Shown piece after piece: positions 8,052-16,977 of a stretch of 64,000 nucleotides of DNA. Each line of letters starts with the position of its first letter. Position 1 is the first letter of the stretch. Below the pieces are notes generated by a model. The model saw nothing but the letters and a program-made list of their open reading frames with translations, had not been told where the DNA came from and did no database searches. A program made the translations under genes and the position numbers. The stretch lies in assembly GCF_000953825.1 (NCBI RefSeq), contig NZ_BBUL01000078.1, forward strand, positions 1 to 64,000, in the 5' to 3' direction. The DNA is from Cellvibrio sp. OA-2007 (GTDB lineage Bacteria; Pseudomonadota; Gammaproteobacteria; Pseudomonadales; Cellvibrionaceae).

Positions 8052-9332
8052 CTATTTTTTGGCCGCATTGAGAGAATATTTTGACCTTGAAACGGGCTTA
8101 TTAATTTTAGTCAAGCAGACAATAAATGCCAGATGAACCCATAGAAATGGATAGTAACTCACAGTTACAAACTGACCAGCAACAAGAAACCCAAGAACAC
8201 CGATAGCTAAACCTACTGCTATATTATTGAATAAGGATTCGGTTTTTAGAGCAAGAAATCTCCATATTGCAGTGAAGCAATAACCAATTATCATAATAAA
8301 AAAGATTAATGCAATAAAACCCGCATCTGTACCCACTTGAATGAAAATATTGTGCGGCAACTGAGCTCGAGGATATAACATATCGTAGGAAAAATGAGCC
8401 TCATAATACGGAATAAAATTAAAATAGCCGACCCCGGTAATAGGATAATCCTTCATCATCTCCCAACCATGCTTCCAATAGAGCAACCGTTGCTCAGACG
8501 TTTTGTCATCGCCCGCACTACTGAATCTATCTTTTTGTTCTTGTGGTAACAAATAATAGAGCGAAGTACATAAAACCATTATTCCAATTAATGGCTTTAT
8601 ACGAAATAAGCTCTTCCTAAACATTACAGCAAGTTGAACAACAAGCGCCACTTGCGCTCCACGGCTACTTGCGCCGAGTATTGTAAGAATAGGGCAAACC
8701 CAAAAGGCAATGAGCAACGCTTTTTCCCACCACAGAACCTTGTCTTTTAGGTATTGGTACATGTAGAAAGCCAAAGGGAATAGCATCAACATTAAGATCG
8801 CGAGCTCACCCGAGTTTTGAAAATAACCTTTTGGCCCCATTAAGCCCCAACTAGTAAAGCTAAATCCACGAAATGCCCATGATTTAGATGTACCCAAAGC
8901 AATTTTTCCAGCTGCGAGAAGATAAATAAGTAAAAACAGATACAATCGTTGTGGAGTATTAACAATATTAATTATAAGAAAATAGATAACAAACCAACTA
9001 AAGAATAAAGTGAAATGCTGCTGAGCAACATCTGTATAGATTGCACACAGTATTGAAATTAATATTGTGATGAAAAACAACACTATCAATACATTAGAAG
9101 CCGAAGAAACCCACTTAACCGTAGGGTCTATAAACGCGCCTACCATTGCCCCCATCAATAACAATTGCGCCCAGGGCAAAAAATCTATTTGGGGGAAAAG
9201 CGCTTGTGGTTTTACAAATTCAAAGAATAGATAGCCACAAATCATCCAAAATGAAAAATGTTGCTTTTTAAAGTAGCGCCACATGGCGCCTACTTTAAAT
9301 GCGTAGAAATTTTCAACAGTTTCATTACTCAT
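8052..9332 (-). CDS. O-antigen ligase/polymerase family membrane protein (Wzy/WaaL-like)
   Basis: 426 residues with about ten to twelve hydrophobic segments. A long periplasmic loop in the second half contains GASSRGAQVAL and later GVGYFNF and a PHNIFIQVGTDAG block, the pattern of the Wzy_C (O-antigen ligase) domain, in which an Arg and a His in this loop are functional. Such proteins polymerise lipid-linked repeat units or ligate glycan to an acceptor; exosortase loci commonly carry one proposed to be an O-glycosylation ligase. The sequence does not distinguish polymerase from ligase. No flippase (Wzx) gene is visible in the window. Confidence 0.78.
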   Translation of the reverse strand: MSNETVENFYAFKVGAMWRYFKKQHFSFWMICGYLFFEFVKPQALFPQIDFLPWAQLLLMGAMVGAFIDPTVKWVSSASNVLIVLFFITILISILCAIYTDVAQQHFTLFFSWFVIYFLIINIVNTPQRLYLFLLIYLLAAGKIALGTSKSWAFRGFSFTSWGLMGPKGYFQNSGELAILMLMLFPLAFYMYQYLKDKVLWWEKALLIAFWVCPILTILGASSRGAQVALVVQLAVMFRKSLFRIKPLIGIMVLCTSLYYLLPQEQKDRFSSAGDDKTSEQRLLYWKHGWEMMKDYPITGVGYFNFIPYYEAHFSYDMLYPRAQLPHNIFIQVGTDAGFIALIFFIMIIGYCFTAIWRFLALKTESLFNNIAVGLAIGVLGFLVAGQFVTVSYYPFLWVHLAFIVCLTKINKPVSRSKYSLNAAKK

Positions 9333-9363
9333 TGAATTTAACGTCTCTGTTTTTGCTATCCGT

Positions 9364-9969
9364 TTAAAGCTTGTGGTTTTTTAATTCATATTCAGCACTT
9401 GCTTGCGGTGCCAAGTGCTGTATTGCTTGCAGTAATTTATTGGCCGAATCTGCCACCATTTGTTCACAGCGTGAAAAATATTCTGGCCGCGCGTTATAAG
9501 GATCATGCAAATAGGCCAGCGGCGACTGCAACCACAAGCCTATAAGAGTAATTTGTACTGGGGCTTGTGCGAATTGCGCTTTTAATTGGCGAATATGCTT
9601 TGGCTCCATACCAATTAATAAATCACCCGCTTGCGGTGTGTATTGGTCAACCCGTTGGGTGATGTGTTCATTTAGGTTGTAGCCATTCGCTTGTGCCCAG
9701 GCAATTGCGCGCGGGTCGGCTGAGTCGCCACCGCGTGTGTCTAACCCGAAGGATGTAGTGGGCACACCTTGCTGGCGCGCAACTGCTTCGCCTAATGGGC
9801 TGCGGCAAATATTGCCGTGGCAGACAAATACCAGGCGCTTGACATGGGTGAAATCTACCTTGGTAAAGTTGCGATACACACCAAGCACACGCAGCACTTC
9901 ATATGCGAAATATCGCAATAAGCCTTTTTTTGAGCCGTAGCGTTTTTTGATTAATTCTGTAACCGACAC
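9364..9969 (-). CDS. Low-molecular-weight protein tyrosine phosphatase (Wzb-like)
   Basis: The P-loop CHGNICRS (C-x5-R, Cys50 and Arg56) and the downstream DPYNARPEYF with the general-acid Asp are the signature of LMW phosphatases. In capsule systems the Wzb type removes phosphate from the Wzc tyrosine kinase and so controls polymer length. This protein is 201 residues, about 45 longer than usual because of a basic N-terminal extension before the first beta strand (LVFVCHG). Start is GTG 9969, with AGGG about ten bases upstream. Its expected partner kinase in this locus (20982-21767) has lost its P-loop, so the phosphatase may have another target. Confidence 0.88.
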   Translation of the reverse strand: MSVTELIKKRYGSKKGLLRYFAYEVLRVLGVYRNFTKVDFTHVKRLVFVCHGNICRSPLGEAVARQQGVPTTSFGLDTRGGDSADPRAIAWAQANGYNLNEHITQRVDQYTPQAGDLLIGMEPKHIRQLKAQFAQAPVQITLIGLWLQSPLAYLHDPYNARPEYFSRCEQMVADSANKLLQAIQHLAPQASAEYELKNHKL

Positions 9970-9992
9970 AGTTTTACCCTTAGTGGCAGATA

Positions 9993-11108
9993 TTAATTAT
10001 TTAACAAGCGCTGATAGTGCTGCTGGTAAGCCTGCAGCATGGCACTTAATGAAAATGTATTGCGCATATGCGCTTGCCCGGCGCTGGCCAACTGCGCAGC
10101 GAGCGCGCGGTCGCTTTGCAAATGTTGAATCGCAGCGGCGAGCTGATCTGGCATTTCAGTTGGAATTAAGTAGCCGGTGGTTAAATGCTGCAGAATTTCT
10201 TCCGGCCCACCACAGCGGGTGGCAATTACGGGCAAACCAGCGGCCATTGCTTCAATAGTAGCGATGGAAAAACCTTCGGAGCTGGAGCAGAGTACAAACA
10301 TATCCAACTGCGCGAGAAAATCCGGTGTGTTGTCGTAAAAGCCAATAAAGTGAAGTTGCGCAGTCACACCCAACGCTTGCATTTGCGTTTCCAGTTTTTC
10401 CATTAAATCCTTTTTTTTGTGCCCGGCGATAATAAAATGCAGGCGCGGATTTTTTAACAGACCGACAGCAGCAATTAAGGTTTCGTAATTTTTTGCCGGA
10501 CGAATATTGCCGAGGCTGCCAATTAGAATGGCATCGGCAGGAATATTTAACTGCGATTTGAGCGATGCTGCAGCAGGTTGTGTGTAGCGCTGTTGATCTA
10601 CACCGTTGTAAATAACATCGATTGCTTTGCGCGGAAACAGCCCGCGATTTTCAATGTAGTTAGCCAGATCGCGGCTGACGGCAATCAGCTTGTCTACACC
10701 CATGCGCATAATGGTTTGTTTGATGGCAACAAAACGCTCGTTGGGGTTTATATCCACACGGCCATGCAACGTCGCAATCAGCGGCAAGCGGGTAAATAGC
10801 GAGAGAATAGAATAGGTAAGTGTAGAGCCAAGTAAATGTGCGTGAATCAGCGCGATATTTTCGCGGCGAATTAATTGATACAGCTGGAAATAATAGGGAA
10901 TTGATAAAAATCCGTGCGGCTTGACTATGTGATAGCGAATGCCGCGCAACTTTAATTGATCTTCCACCCAACCTGCACCTTTAATGATGGCAAGATTGTC
11001 ATAATCAGCGAGTTGCAGTTGTTGTGCTATATCGAGAAAAACAGTTTCTGCACCACCTGGTCCGGTAGTGTCAATCGCATGAAGAATTGTGCGTTTTTTA
11101 TCGGTCAT
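9993..11108 (-). CDS. GT4 family glycosyltransferase
   Basis: 371 residues. The N-terminal domain begins ILHAIDTTGPGGAETVFLDIA, the usual GGAE acceptor loop. The C-terminal domain has GSLGNIRPAKNYE and the donor signature SSEGFSIATIEAMAAGLPVIAT with the E-x7-E pair near residues 280-290. This places it firmly in GT4, retaining GT-B enzymes that add hexoses to lipid-linked oligosaccharides. Ribosome binding site GGAAGGA lies just before ATG 11108. It is divergent from the ATP-grasp gene; the 199 bases between them must hold both promoters. Confidence 0.88.
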   Translation of the reverse strand: MTDKKRTILHAIDTTGPGGAETVFLDIAQQLQLADYDNLAIIKGAGWVEDQLKLRGIRYHIVKPHGFLSIPYYFQLYQLIRRENIALIHAHLLGSTLTYSILSLFTRLPLIATLHGRVDINPNERFVAIKQTIMRMGVDKLIAVSRDLANYIENRGLFPRKAIDVIYNGVDQQRYTQPAAASLKSQLNIPADAILIGSLGNIRPAKNYETLIAAVGLLKNPRLHFIIAGHKKKDLMEKLETQMQALGVTAQLHFIGFYDNTPDFLAQLDMFVLCSSSEGFSIATIEAMAAGLPVIATRCGGPEEILQHLTTGYLIPTEMPDQLAAAIQHLQSDRALAAQLASAGQAHMRNTFSLSAMLQAYQQHYQRLLNN

Positions 11109-11307
11109 TCATTCCTTCCGATCAGTGTGCCGAGCAAATTTGGTGCGCGCATTCTATCACCTTCTTGTTGCAAGCTTGTGGATTTGTTGGGCAATCCGTA
11201 TGATTCCAACTTTCATCTACTATATTGTTGTGCAGCACGTATTTGCACATAAATTTGATTGTTGTTTGATTGACATTCATTTGCTGACTAGGGCCGGTTG
11301 CAGAGAC

Positions 11308-12483
11308 ATGACACACATTATCCTTGTTCTTGACGCCGCGCAGCGAAGTGCTCTTGCCGTTACCCGATCACTGGGAAAGCTGGACGATATCCGCATAGTT
11401 ACCGCCGATTCTACGCCATCTGCTTTAGCTGCCCACTCCAAATATTCCAGCGCTTATTTGCAATCGCCCAGCTCTGCCGATGAACCCGAATTGTATTTGC
11501 AGTGGATTAAACGCATCTGCAGCGAAAGCCACTATTCGCTGGTGATTCCCGTCACTGAAATTACCAGCCAATTACTCTTAATGCACAGTGAACAATTGAG
11601 CGATATACGCCTGCCATTTGCGAGCTACGATACAGTGATGTCGCTGGCCGATAAATATCGCTTACTGGAGCAGGCAAAAACTGCGGGCGTGCCAGCACCT
11701 GACTTTACGCTGTTTTCATCCAGCGCTGATTTGCAGCCGCAGCACCTAAGCTATCCCTGTGTCATCAAGCCTTGTTTATCGCGCATTTATACTGCGCAGG
11801 GTTGGATTTCCACCAGCGTGAAGCTGCTCAACAATGCGCAGGATTTACACGCGGCACTGGCCAGCGCACCTTATTTAGCCCAGTACCCGTTTATGATTCA
11901 GGAATTTATTCCCGGCTCAGGGGCCGGCCTGTTTTGTTTATATAACAAGGGCAAACCGGTGACGTTTTTTGCGCACCAGCGGCTGCGTGAAAAACCGCCG
12001 CAGGGCGGTGTGAGTGTATTAAGCGAAAGTGTAGCGGTTGATGCCACATTAAAACACTACGCGCAACAACTGCTGGACCACGTGCATTGGCACGGTGTGG
12101 CGATGGTGGAATTTAGAGTGACCCCCGATGGCACCCCCTATTTGATGGAGGTGAACACGCGCTTTTGGGGCTCACTGCAGTTATCGATTGATGCCGGTGT
12201 GGATTTTCCCCGGTTGCTGGTACAAGGGGAGCTGGGCATCGCCGGTGATATTCCCGAGCATTACACTATTGGCACTCGCCTGCGCTGGCTGCTGGGGGAT
12301 TTAGACAGTTTATATTTATGTTTAAAGGGCGCTTATCCCCTAAGTTACAAACTCAAACGTATACTGGCTTTTTTAACACCATCGCCCTTTCGCACACGCC
12401 ATGAAACTAATCGCCTGGAAGATATGGGGCCAGGCATTTATGAATGTAAAACCTATATTCGGCAATTGCTCGGGCGCAGCTAA
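11308..12483 (+). CDS. ATP-grasp domain protein (carboxylate-amine ligase type)
   Basis: Start at ATG 11308 (MTHIILVLDAAQ) gives 391 residues; the frame is open to 11089 but that stretch overlaps the start of the divergent gene and looks noncoding. The protein has an N-terminal Rossmann-like domain, the lysine strand SYPCVIKPCLSR, and the metal and ATP-binding C-terminal block ending YLMEVNTRFWGSLQLS with the E-x-N motif. ATP-grasp enzymes join a carboxylate to an amine or thiol through an acyl phosphate. Members in polysaccharide loci are thought to attach amino acids to sugars, but the substrate here is unknown. It lies 33 bases before a deacetylase gene and is probably co-transcribed with it. 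Confidence 0.78.
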   Translation: MTHIILVLDAAQRSALAVTRSLGKLDDIRIVTADSTPSALAAHSKYSSAYLQSPSSADEPELYLQWIKRICSESHYSLVIPVTEITSQLLLMHSEQLSDIRLPFASYDTVMSLADKYRLLEQAKTAGVPAPDFTLFSSSADLQPQHLSYPCVIKPCLSRIYTAQGWISTSVKLLNNAQDLHAALASAPYLAQYPFMIQEFIPGSGAGLFCLYNKGKPVTFFAHQRLREKPPQGGVSVLSESVAVDATLKHYAQQLLDHVHWHGVAMVEFRVTPDGTPYLMEVNTRFWGSLQLSIDAGVDFPRLLVQGELGIAGDIPEHYTIGTRLRWLLGDLDSLYLCLKGAYPLSYKLKRILAFLTPSPFRTRHETNRLEDMGPGIYECKTYIRQLLGRS

Positions 12484-12516
12484 ACCCACTTTATCAACTC
12501 TGGATTTGTGTCTTTC

Positions 12517-13539
12517 ATGAAGAAATTACTCAAGCAATGCGTTATCAGTGCAGCCAATCAATTTGGCCCGCATCGCTTTGCCGGGCTTGAGCGCGACCCA
12601 CAGCTTTGGCTGTTGATGTACCACCGGATTTTGCCAAAGGATGATATTCGCTATCGCCTTGAAGAGCCGGGCATGATCGTCACGCCCGACACATTTGCCA
12701 TGCATTTGCGCGAGCTGAAATTACATTTTGATGTGATGGATTTAGCCGAGTGGCTGGCCTTGCGCGCCAGTGGAAAAGCCCTGCCGCGCCGCGCCTGCGC
12801 AATCACCTTTGATGACGGCTGGTACGATAACTACGAATTTGCGCTGCCCATCATTCAACAGCAACAAGTTCCGGTGACCTTGTTTGCCGTGGTAGAAAAA
12901 ATCGGCACCGATTTTCAATTCTGGCCCAATCTGGTTAGCGCCCTGCTCGCCAGCAATGCAATCGCTGCAATGCGGCAGCACCCTGTTTTTGCGCGCGCCT
13001 TGCAACAGGTTCCCGCCGCTGCCGATAGCCCCAATCGCGAAATTATCGACCGTGAATGCATGGCCGCGGTTATTCTCGCTCTTAAACAAAATAGCGATGC
13101 CGATGTATTTGCCGCACTCGCTGCGATTGAATGGCAGCAACACTTAAATTTTGCACTGCCGCGCGGGCTAATGAATTGGGACGAGCTGCGCGCTATGACC
13201 GGCACGGGTTTAGTGAAAGTAGGTTCACACACCTGCAACCACAAACGCTTAAACAACCACTTACCCAGCGCCGAGATTCTGCATGAAGTGGTAGACAGCA
13301 AAACCTTGCTCGCGCAACAGCTGCCCAATGCCGTGGATATATTTTGCTTCCCCAATGGCGATTACAACGCGGTCGCACTGGATGCGGTGAGCAATACCTA
13401 TAGCGCAGCAGTGACCACCCAGCGCGGCATAGTGAATGGGCGCAATACTCCTGCACATCAACTCTGCCGCATCGGCCTGCATGAAAATGTCAGCCATTCA
13501 CCGCGCCTGTTGGGCGCGCGTTTATCCGGGTGGGTTTGA
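12517..13539 (+). CDS. Polysaccharide deacetylase (NodB/CE4)
   Basis: The NodB motifs are in place: an MYHRI strand at the N-terminus, TFDDGWYDN (the catalytic base and metal-binding Asp pair), and SHTCNHKRL (H-x3-H metal ligands) in the second half. CE4 enzymes remove N- or O-acetyl groups from glycans. No signal peptide is evident, so it may act on lipid-linked units at the cytoplasmic face; a long insert of about 90 residues separates the first and second motif sets. ATG 12517 is chosen over GTG 12508; neither has a good ribosome binding site. The next gene is another NodB protein only 4 bases away. Confidence 0.85.
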   Translation: MKKLLKQCVISAANQFGPHRFAGLERDPQLWLLMYHRILPKDDIRYRLEEPGMIVTPDTFAMHLRELKLHFDVMDLAEWLALRASGKALPRRACAITFDDGWYDNYEFALPIIQQQQVPVTLFAVVEKIGTDFQFWPNLVSALLASNAIAAMRQHPVFARALQQVPAAADSPNREIIDRECMAAVILALKQNSDADVFAALAAIEWQQHLNFALPRGLMNWDELRAMTGTGLVKVGSHTCNHKRLNNHLPSAEILHEVVDSKTLLAQQLPNAVDIFCFPNGDYNAVALDAVSNTYSAAVTTQRGIVNGRNTPAHQLCRIGLHENVSHSPRLLGARLSGWV

Positions 13540-13543
13540 TCCA

Positions 13544-14548
13544 ATGAGCCGTTTTTTTTATCGCGCCCTCGCCTCTAAACGCATCGCAGCGCTGATGAAT
13601 ATAATGGTTGGCCACTACGCCACCATCTATATGATTCATCGCCCGCGCCCGCGCGATGGTGCCTATGAGGGAGTTAGCCCGGAGCTGCTGGAAGAATGTA
13701 TTGTCTATGCAAAAGCAGCGGGCTTTGAATTTGCCTCAATCGATGAAGTAATCGAAAAGGCGCGCAATAAACAAAAACCTGATCGCCCCACTTTGTGTTT
13801 TACCCTGGACGATGGCTATGAGGATCAGCTGGAACAACTGGTGCCGATTTTATTAAAACACCAATGCAAGCCCACACTTTTTACTATTGTGGATATGGTG
13901 GATGGCATTGATTGGCCCTGGGATTCAAAAATCAGTGCGGCAGTTTGGAATACACCGCAAAAACAACTCGCGTTCGATTTTAATAATCATGCATTTGCAT
14001 TGGATTTTAGCGAGCCACACGCCAGGCGTGCCAGCCGCCGCCAACTGACCCGCTTTGGCAAAAGCCTGCCCGCAGCACAGCTCGAACAATATGTCACTGC
14101 GCTGCTCAGTGCGCTCGATGTTGAACCCCATGGGCCAGCGCCAGCGGAGTACAAGCCCAGCACTTGGGACAGCCTGCGCAAGGCGGAACAAGCGGGCTTA
14201 CGTATTGGCTCACACGCCTGCAGCCATAGAGTATTTGCAGCGCTTTCCGATGCGCAAATCCAACAGGAGTTGCAGCGCGCACAGGCTGTACTCGCGCGCG
14301 AACTGGTGAATCCGTCGCGGGTATTTTGCTATCCATCGGGCACGCTTAACGATTTTTCGTTACACCATACCCAGCTGGTAAAAGACACCCAATTTTTTAT
14401 CGGTGCGGTGACATCCATGCCCGGCAACATCAGCCAACAGCAAATTGCACAACAGCCTTTTTTGGTTAAACGCCACAGCTTTCCGGCAAGCTTTGATAAG
14501 TTTGTCCGCTACTCTTCCTGGCTGGAATATATTCGCAGCCGCATCTAA
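13544..14548 (+). CDS. Second polysaccharide deacetylase (NodB/CE4), tandem to the first
   Basis: From ATG 13544 the product is 334 residues. It has MIHRPRPRD at the position of the M-Y-H-R strand of its neighbour, TLDDGYEDQ as the DD motif and SHACSHRVF as the H-x3-H motif, so catalysis appears possible. The layout and the insert between motif sets match the preceding gene, which suggests an old tandem duplication followed by strong divergence. The frame continues upstream to 13436 inside the previous gene; the four-base spacing favours the internal ATG. Both genes probably tailor one repeat unit before export. Confidence 0.83.
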   Translation: MSRFFYRALASKRIAALMNIMVGHYATIYMIHRPRPRDGAYEGVSPELLEECIVYAKAAGFEFASIDEVIEKARNKQKPDRPTLCFTLDDGYEDQLEQLVPILLKHQCKPTLFTIVDMVDGIDWPWDSKISAAVWNTPQKQLAFDFNNHAFALDFSEPHARRASRRQLTRFGKSLPAAQLEQYVTALLSALDVEPHGPAPAEYKPSTWDSLRKAEQAGLRIGSHACSHRVFAALSDAQIQQELQRAQAVLARELVNPSRVFCYPSGTLNDFSLHHTQLVKDTQFFIGAVTSMPGNISQQQIAQQPFLVKRHSFPASFDKFVRYSSWLEYIRSRI

Positions 14549-14577
14549 TACGTTTTTCGCTGGTTATGAGAGAGACA

Positions 14578-15867
14578 ATGGAACAACAACTCCACCAATT
14601 AAAATTGCTCAAAACGCAAAAAGGAATTATTTCGGGCAAATTTAAACACTTAAAAAAAAATACCCCCGAATATGAGCAGCAACTTGCGCTGATGAAAGAT
14701 ATATCGCAACAAATTGCGCAACTCGAAGCGGAAATAAAATCGGCTCAAGCATCAAACATCACCGCGCAACATAACTCACCTGCAGCAGTGGAACCGGCGT
14801 TTGCACTTATCGATAACAATAATTGCTGGGGCGGTGAAGTTGAGATCGCACTGGTGGCATTTGATGCGGTTGACGACTGGGCTGAATTTGTGCGCAAAAA
14901 CAAGACCGCACTGCCTAGCCACAACCCGGCATGGGCGCGGGTTATTGCGCAAAGTTTTGGCCACCACTCGCTTATCCTCTGCGCTCGCTCAACAACCGGA
15001 GAATTGCTTGGCGGTATTCCGCTAACGGTTTTTTCATCGCCACTGTTTGGAAAATTTGCGGTGTCTATGCCCTATTTAAATTACGGTGGCGTAGTGAGCC
15101 AATACAGCGATGTATGCCACGCACTAATGCAGGCACTTGAGGGCGTGCGCGCGCAATTAAATTTGCAGCACATTGAAGTGCGCAGCATACAACCCGACCT
15201 TGGCGAAAACCCCTCGACCAAAAAAGCCTCCATGCTGCTACAGTTGCCAGCGAACGATGAGGCACTGGACAAAATGCTGGGCAGTAAAGTGCGCGCACAA
15301 TACAAAAAAGCCGATGAATTTTTTCCCGACTGTAAAATTGGAAAAAACGAATTATTGCAGGATTTCTACCAGGTTTTTTCACACAATATGCGCGACCTGG
15401 GCACACCGGTTTATGCAAAAAAATGGTTTGAAAATATTCTTAATGATAGGGAATTAGATGCCCACATTATTGTGGTGTATGTAAAACGCAAACCGGTTTC
15501 CTGCGGCTTTTTAGTAAAGCAAGATGGGCTAATGGAGATCCCTTGGGCATCCACCCTTAAATCCGCCAATAAATACAATACCAATATGTGGATGTATCGC
15601 CGCATCTTATCGTTTGCGATACAACAGGGCTGCACCTATTTTGATTTTGGCCGCTCAACCTTGGATGCGGGCACCTACAAGTTTAAAAAACAGTGGGGCG
15701 CAGAACCGTGCCAACACTACTGGTACTGCGTATTGCCACCCAATACACCTAAACCGGAAATGAACCCCGACAACCCCAAACTTAAATTATTTGTGGCGCT
15801 GTGGAAATGGCTGCCAGTGTGGGCGGCCAATATTCTTGGGCCGCATATTATTAAGGGAATTCCCTAA
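14578..15867 (+). CDS. FemAB-family protein of the XrtA/PEP-CTERM type, with coiled-coil N-terminus
   Basis: 429 residues. The C-terminal 330 residues are a FemAB/GNAT-fold protein with the blocks MRDLGTPVYAKKWFE, MEIPWAST, YFDFGRSTLDAGTYKFKKQWGA, which are the conserved blocks of the FemAB-related subfamily restricted to exosortase-A loci (TIGR03019). The first 65 residues are highly charged and predict a two-helix coiled coil like the arm of seryl-tRNA synthetase; this extension is not part of the subfamily core. FemAB proteins transfer aminoacyl groups from tRNA, but the substrate in these loci is not known. GAGAGA lies before ATG 14578, so this is chosen over ATG 14566. Confidence 0.88.
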   Translation: MEQQLHQLKLLKTQKGIISGKFKHLKKNTPEYEQQLALMKDISQQIAQLEAEIKSAQASNITAQHNSPAAVEPAFALIDNNNCWGGEVEIALVAFDAVDDWAEFVRKNKTALPSHNPAWARVIAQSFGHHSLILCARSTTGELLGGIPLTVFSSPLFGKFAVSMPYLNYGGVVSQYSDVCHALMQALEGVRAQLNLQHIEVRSIQPDLGENPSTKKASMLLQLPANDEALDKMLGSKVRAQYKKADEFFPDCKIGKNELLQDFYQVFSHNMRDLGTPVYAKKWFENILNDRELDAHIIVVYVKRKPVSCGFLVKQDGLMEIPWASTLKSANKYNTNMWMYRRILSFAIQQGCTYFDFGRSTLDAGTYKFKKQWGAEPCQHYWYCVLPPNTPKPEMNPDNPKLKLFVALWKWLPVWAANILGPHIIKGIP

Positions 15868-15893
15868 GCGTTTGCCGCAGGAGGAATTAGCCT

Positions 15894-16907
15894 TTATTGC
15901 CCGCGCTTAAGCAACTCTTGCAAGCCATATAAAAGACGCGCGAATTTGCTGCGCACCAGCATGACACTAACCAGTGTGGCGCTGTGTGTAGCAAGGGATT
16001 TTTTATAGTCGCTATTCTTGCCATTGCCCGCCATAAAATCGTAGCTGTCCGCACCCGAGGCAAACGCTTTTTCAATTTGAAAACCAAAGTGAAGCGTACC
16101 GAGGGAAATGCCGTCTTGAAATTTTTCGCGATAACCGCTCTGAATATTATAAATTCTTCCGCGATATTCTAAATCCAAGGCTGCCGATACAGCCTGGCCA
16201 TTGCAGTAGATGACCGATAGATCTGGTTGCCCACCCGCCATTGCAATTTTTTTGAGGAAGCCGGTAATTTGTTGCAAATTACGCCCTGAGTAACAGGGTT
16301 TGCCCCAGCGCTGTTGATGAAACTGATTTAATATTTGTACAAACTCATCGATATTTGGCCAGAGATTTTGCAGCGAAATATCGCCCAGCTGATAAAGTTT
16401 TTTACGCTTATTAAATAACTTCAAGCGGGTATTACTACCCAAGCCTTTTAGATAATCGGTAAAGCTATTATCGCCAAGTTGCACGGCATAGGTGAAGGCA
16501 TAATCGCGCTCTATTAACTTGAGGCGCTCCGTTTGTGCAATTTCACACAACTGCTGGTATTCCGCCGAAGTTTGCAAAAGATCCGGAATAAACAACTGAT
16601 CCCATTCAAATAACATCGCGGACTTTATCAATGCGGAAAGGCTTTTTTTATCTGCATTAAAATATTCACTGCGCAAGCTTGGGCTGGCGGGTGTTGAGAT
16701 GCCTGCGGGAAAAAGTGTCTTCAGGGCGATTAGCGGTCGTTTTTTTTGTGTGTATAAATAGAAACCATCGCGACAATTTTCTACATCCGAATGCCGCTGC
16801 AATGCGGTAATCGCCGCACAGTCTGCCCATGCATCTTGCCATGCGTCTACCCATTCATGGGTGGCAAAAATTCCGGGGTAATGTGCGGCGGGGAAAAATT
16901 CAGCCAT
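15894..16907 (-). CDS. GNAT/FemAB-like acyltransferase (BcsL/CelD, Acetyltransf_6 type)
   Basis: 337 residues, no signal peptide or membrane segment. The C-terminal half contains LGSNTRLKLFNKRKKL, HQQRWGKPCY, and YDFMAGNGKNSDYKKS, the pattern of the Acetyltransf_6 family found in cellulose and exopolysaccharide loci. The N-terminal half (FFPAAHYPGIFATHEWVDAW) matches the family's substrate domain. Probably adds an acyl or aminoacyl group to a sugar. It is convergent with the FemAB gene (26 bases apart) and separated from prsT by a terminator, so it has its own expression unit or depends on read-through. Confidence 0.75.
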   Translation of the reverse strand: MAEFFPAAHYPGIFATHEWVDAWQDAWADCAAITALQRHSDVENCRDGFYLYTQKKRPLIALKTLFPAGISTPASPSLRSEYFNADKKSLSALIKSAMLFEWDQLFIPDLLQTSAEYQQLCEIAQTERLKLIERDYAFTYAVQLGDNSFTDYLKGLGSNTRLKLFNKRKKLYQLGDISLQNLWPNIDEFVQILNQFHQQRWGKPCYSGRNLQQITGFLKKIAMAGGQPDLSVIYCNGQAVSAALDLEYRGRIYNIQSGYREKFQDGISLGTLHFGFQIEKAFASGADSYDFMAGNGKNSDYKKSLATHSATLVSVMLVRSKFARLLYGLQELLKRGQ

Positions 16908-16929
16908 GCGGATAGTATCGGTGAAGGCA

Positions 16930-16968
16930 GAAAGAAAATCGCGAGCTACACAGGGTAAGCTCGCGATT
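16930..16968 (-). terminator. Rho-independent terminator after prsT
   Basis: A perfect 11-base inverted repeat (16937-16947 and 16958-16968) of GC-rich sequence is followed on the minus strand by TTTTCTTTCT. It ends the long exopolysaccharide operon read from 25.4 kb. Confidence 0.8.
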
Positions 16969-16977
16969 GGGTTATAA

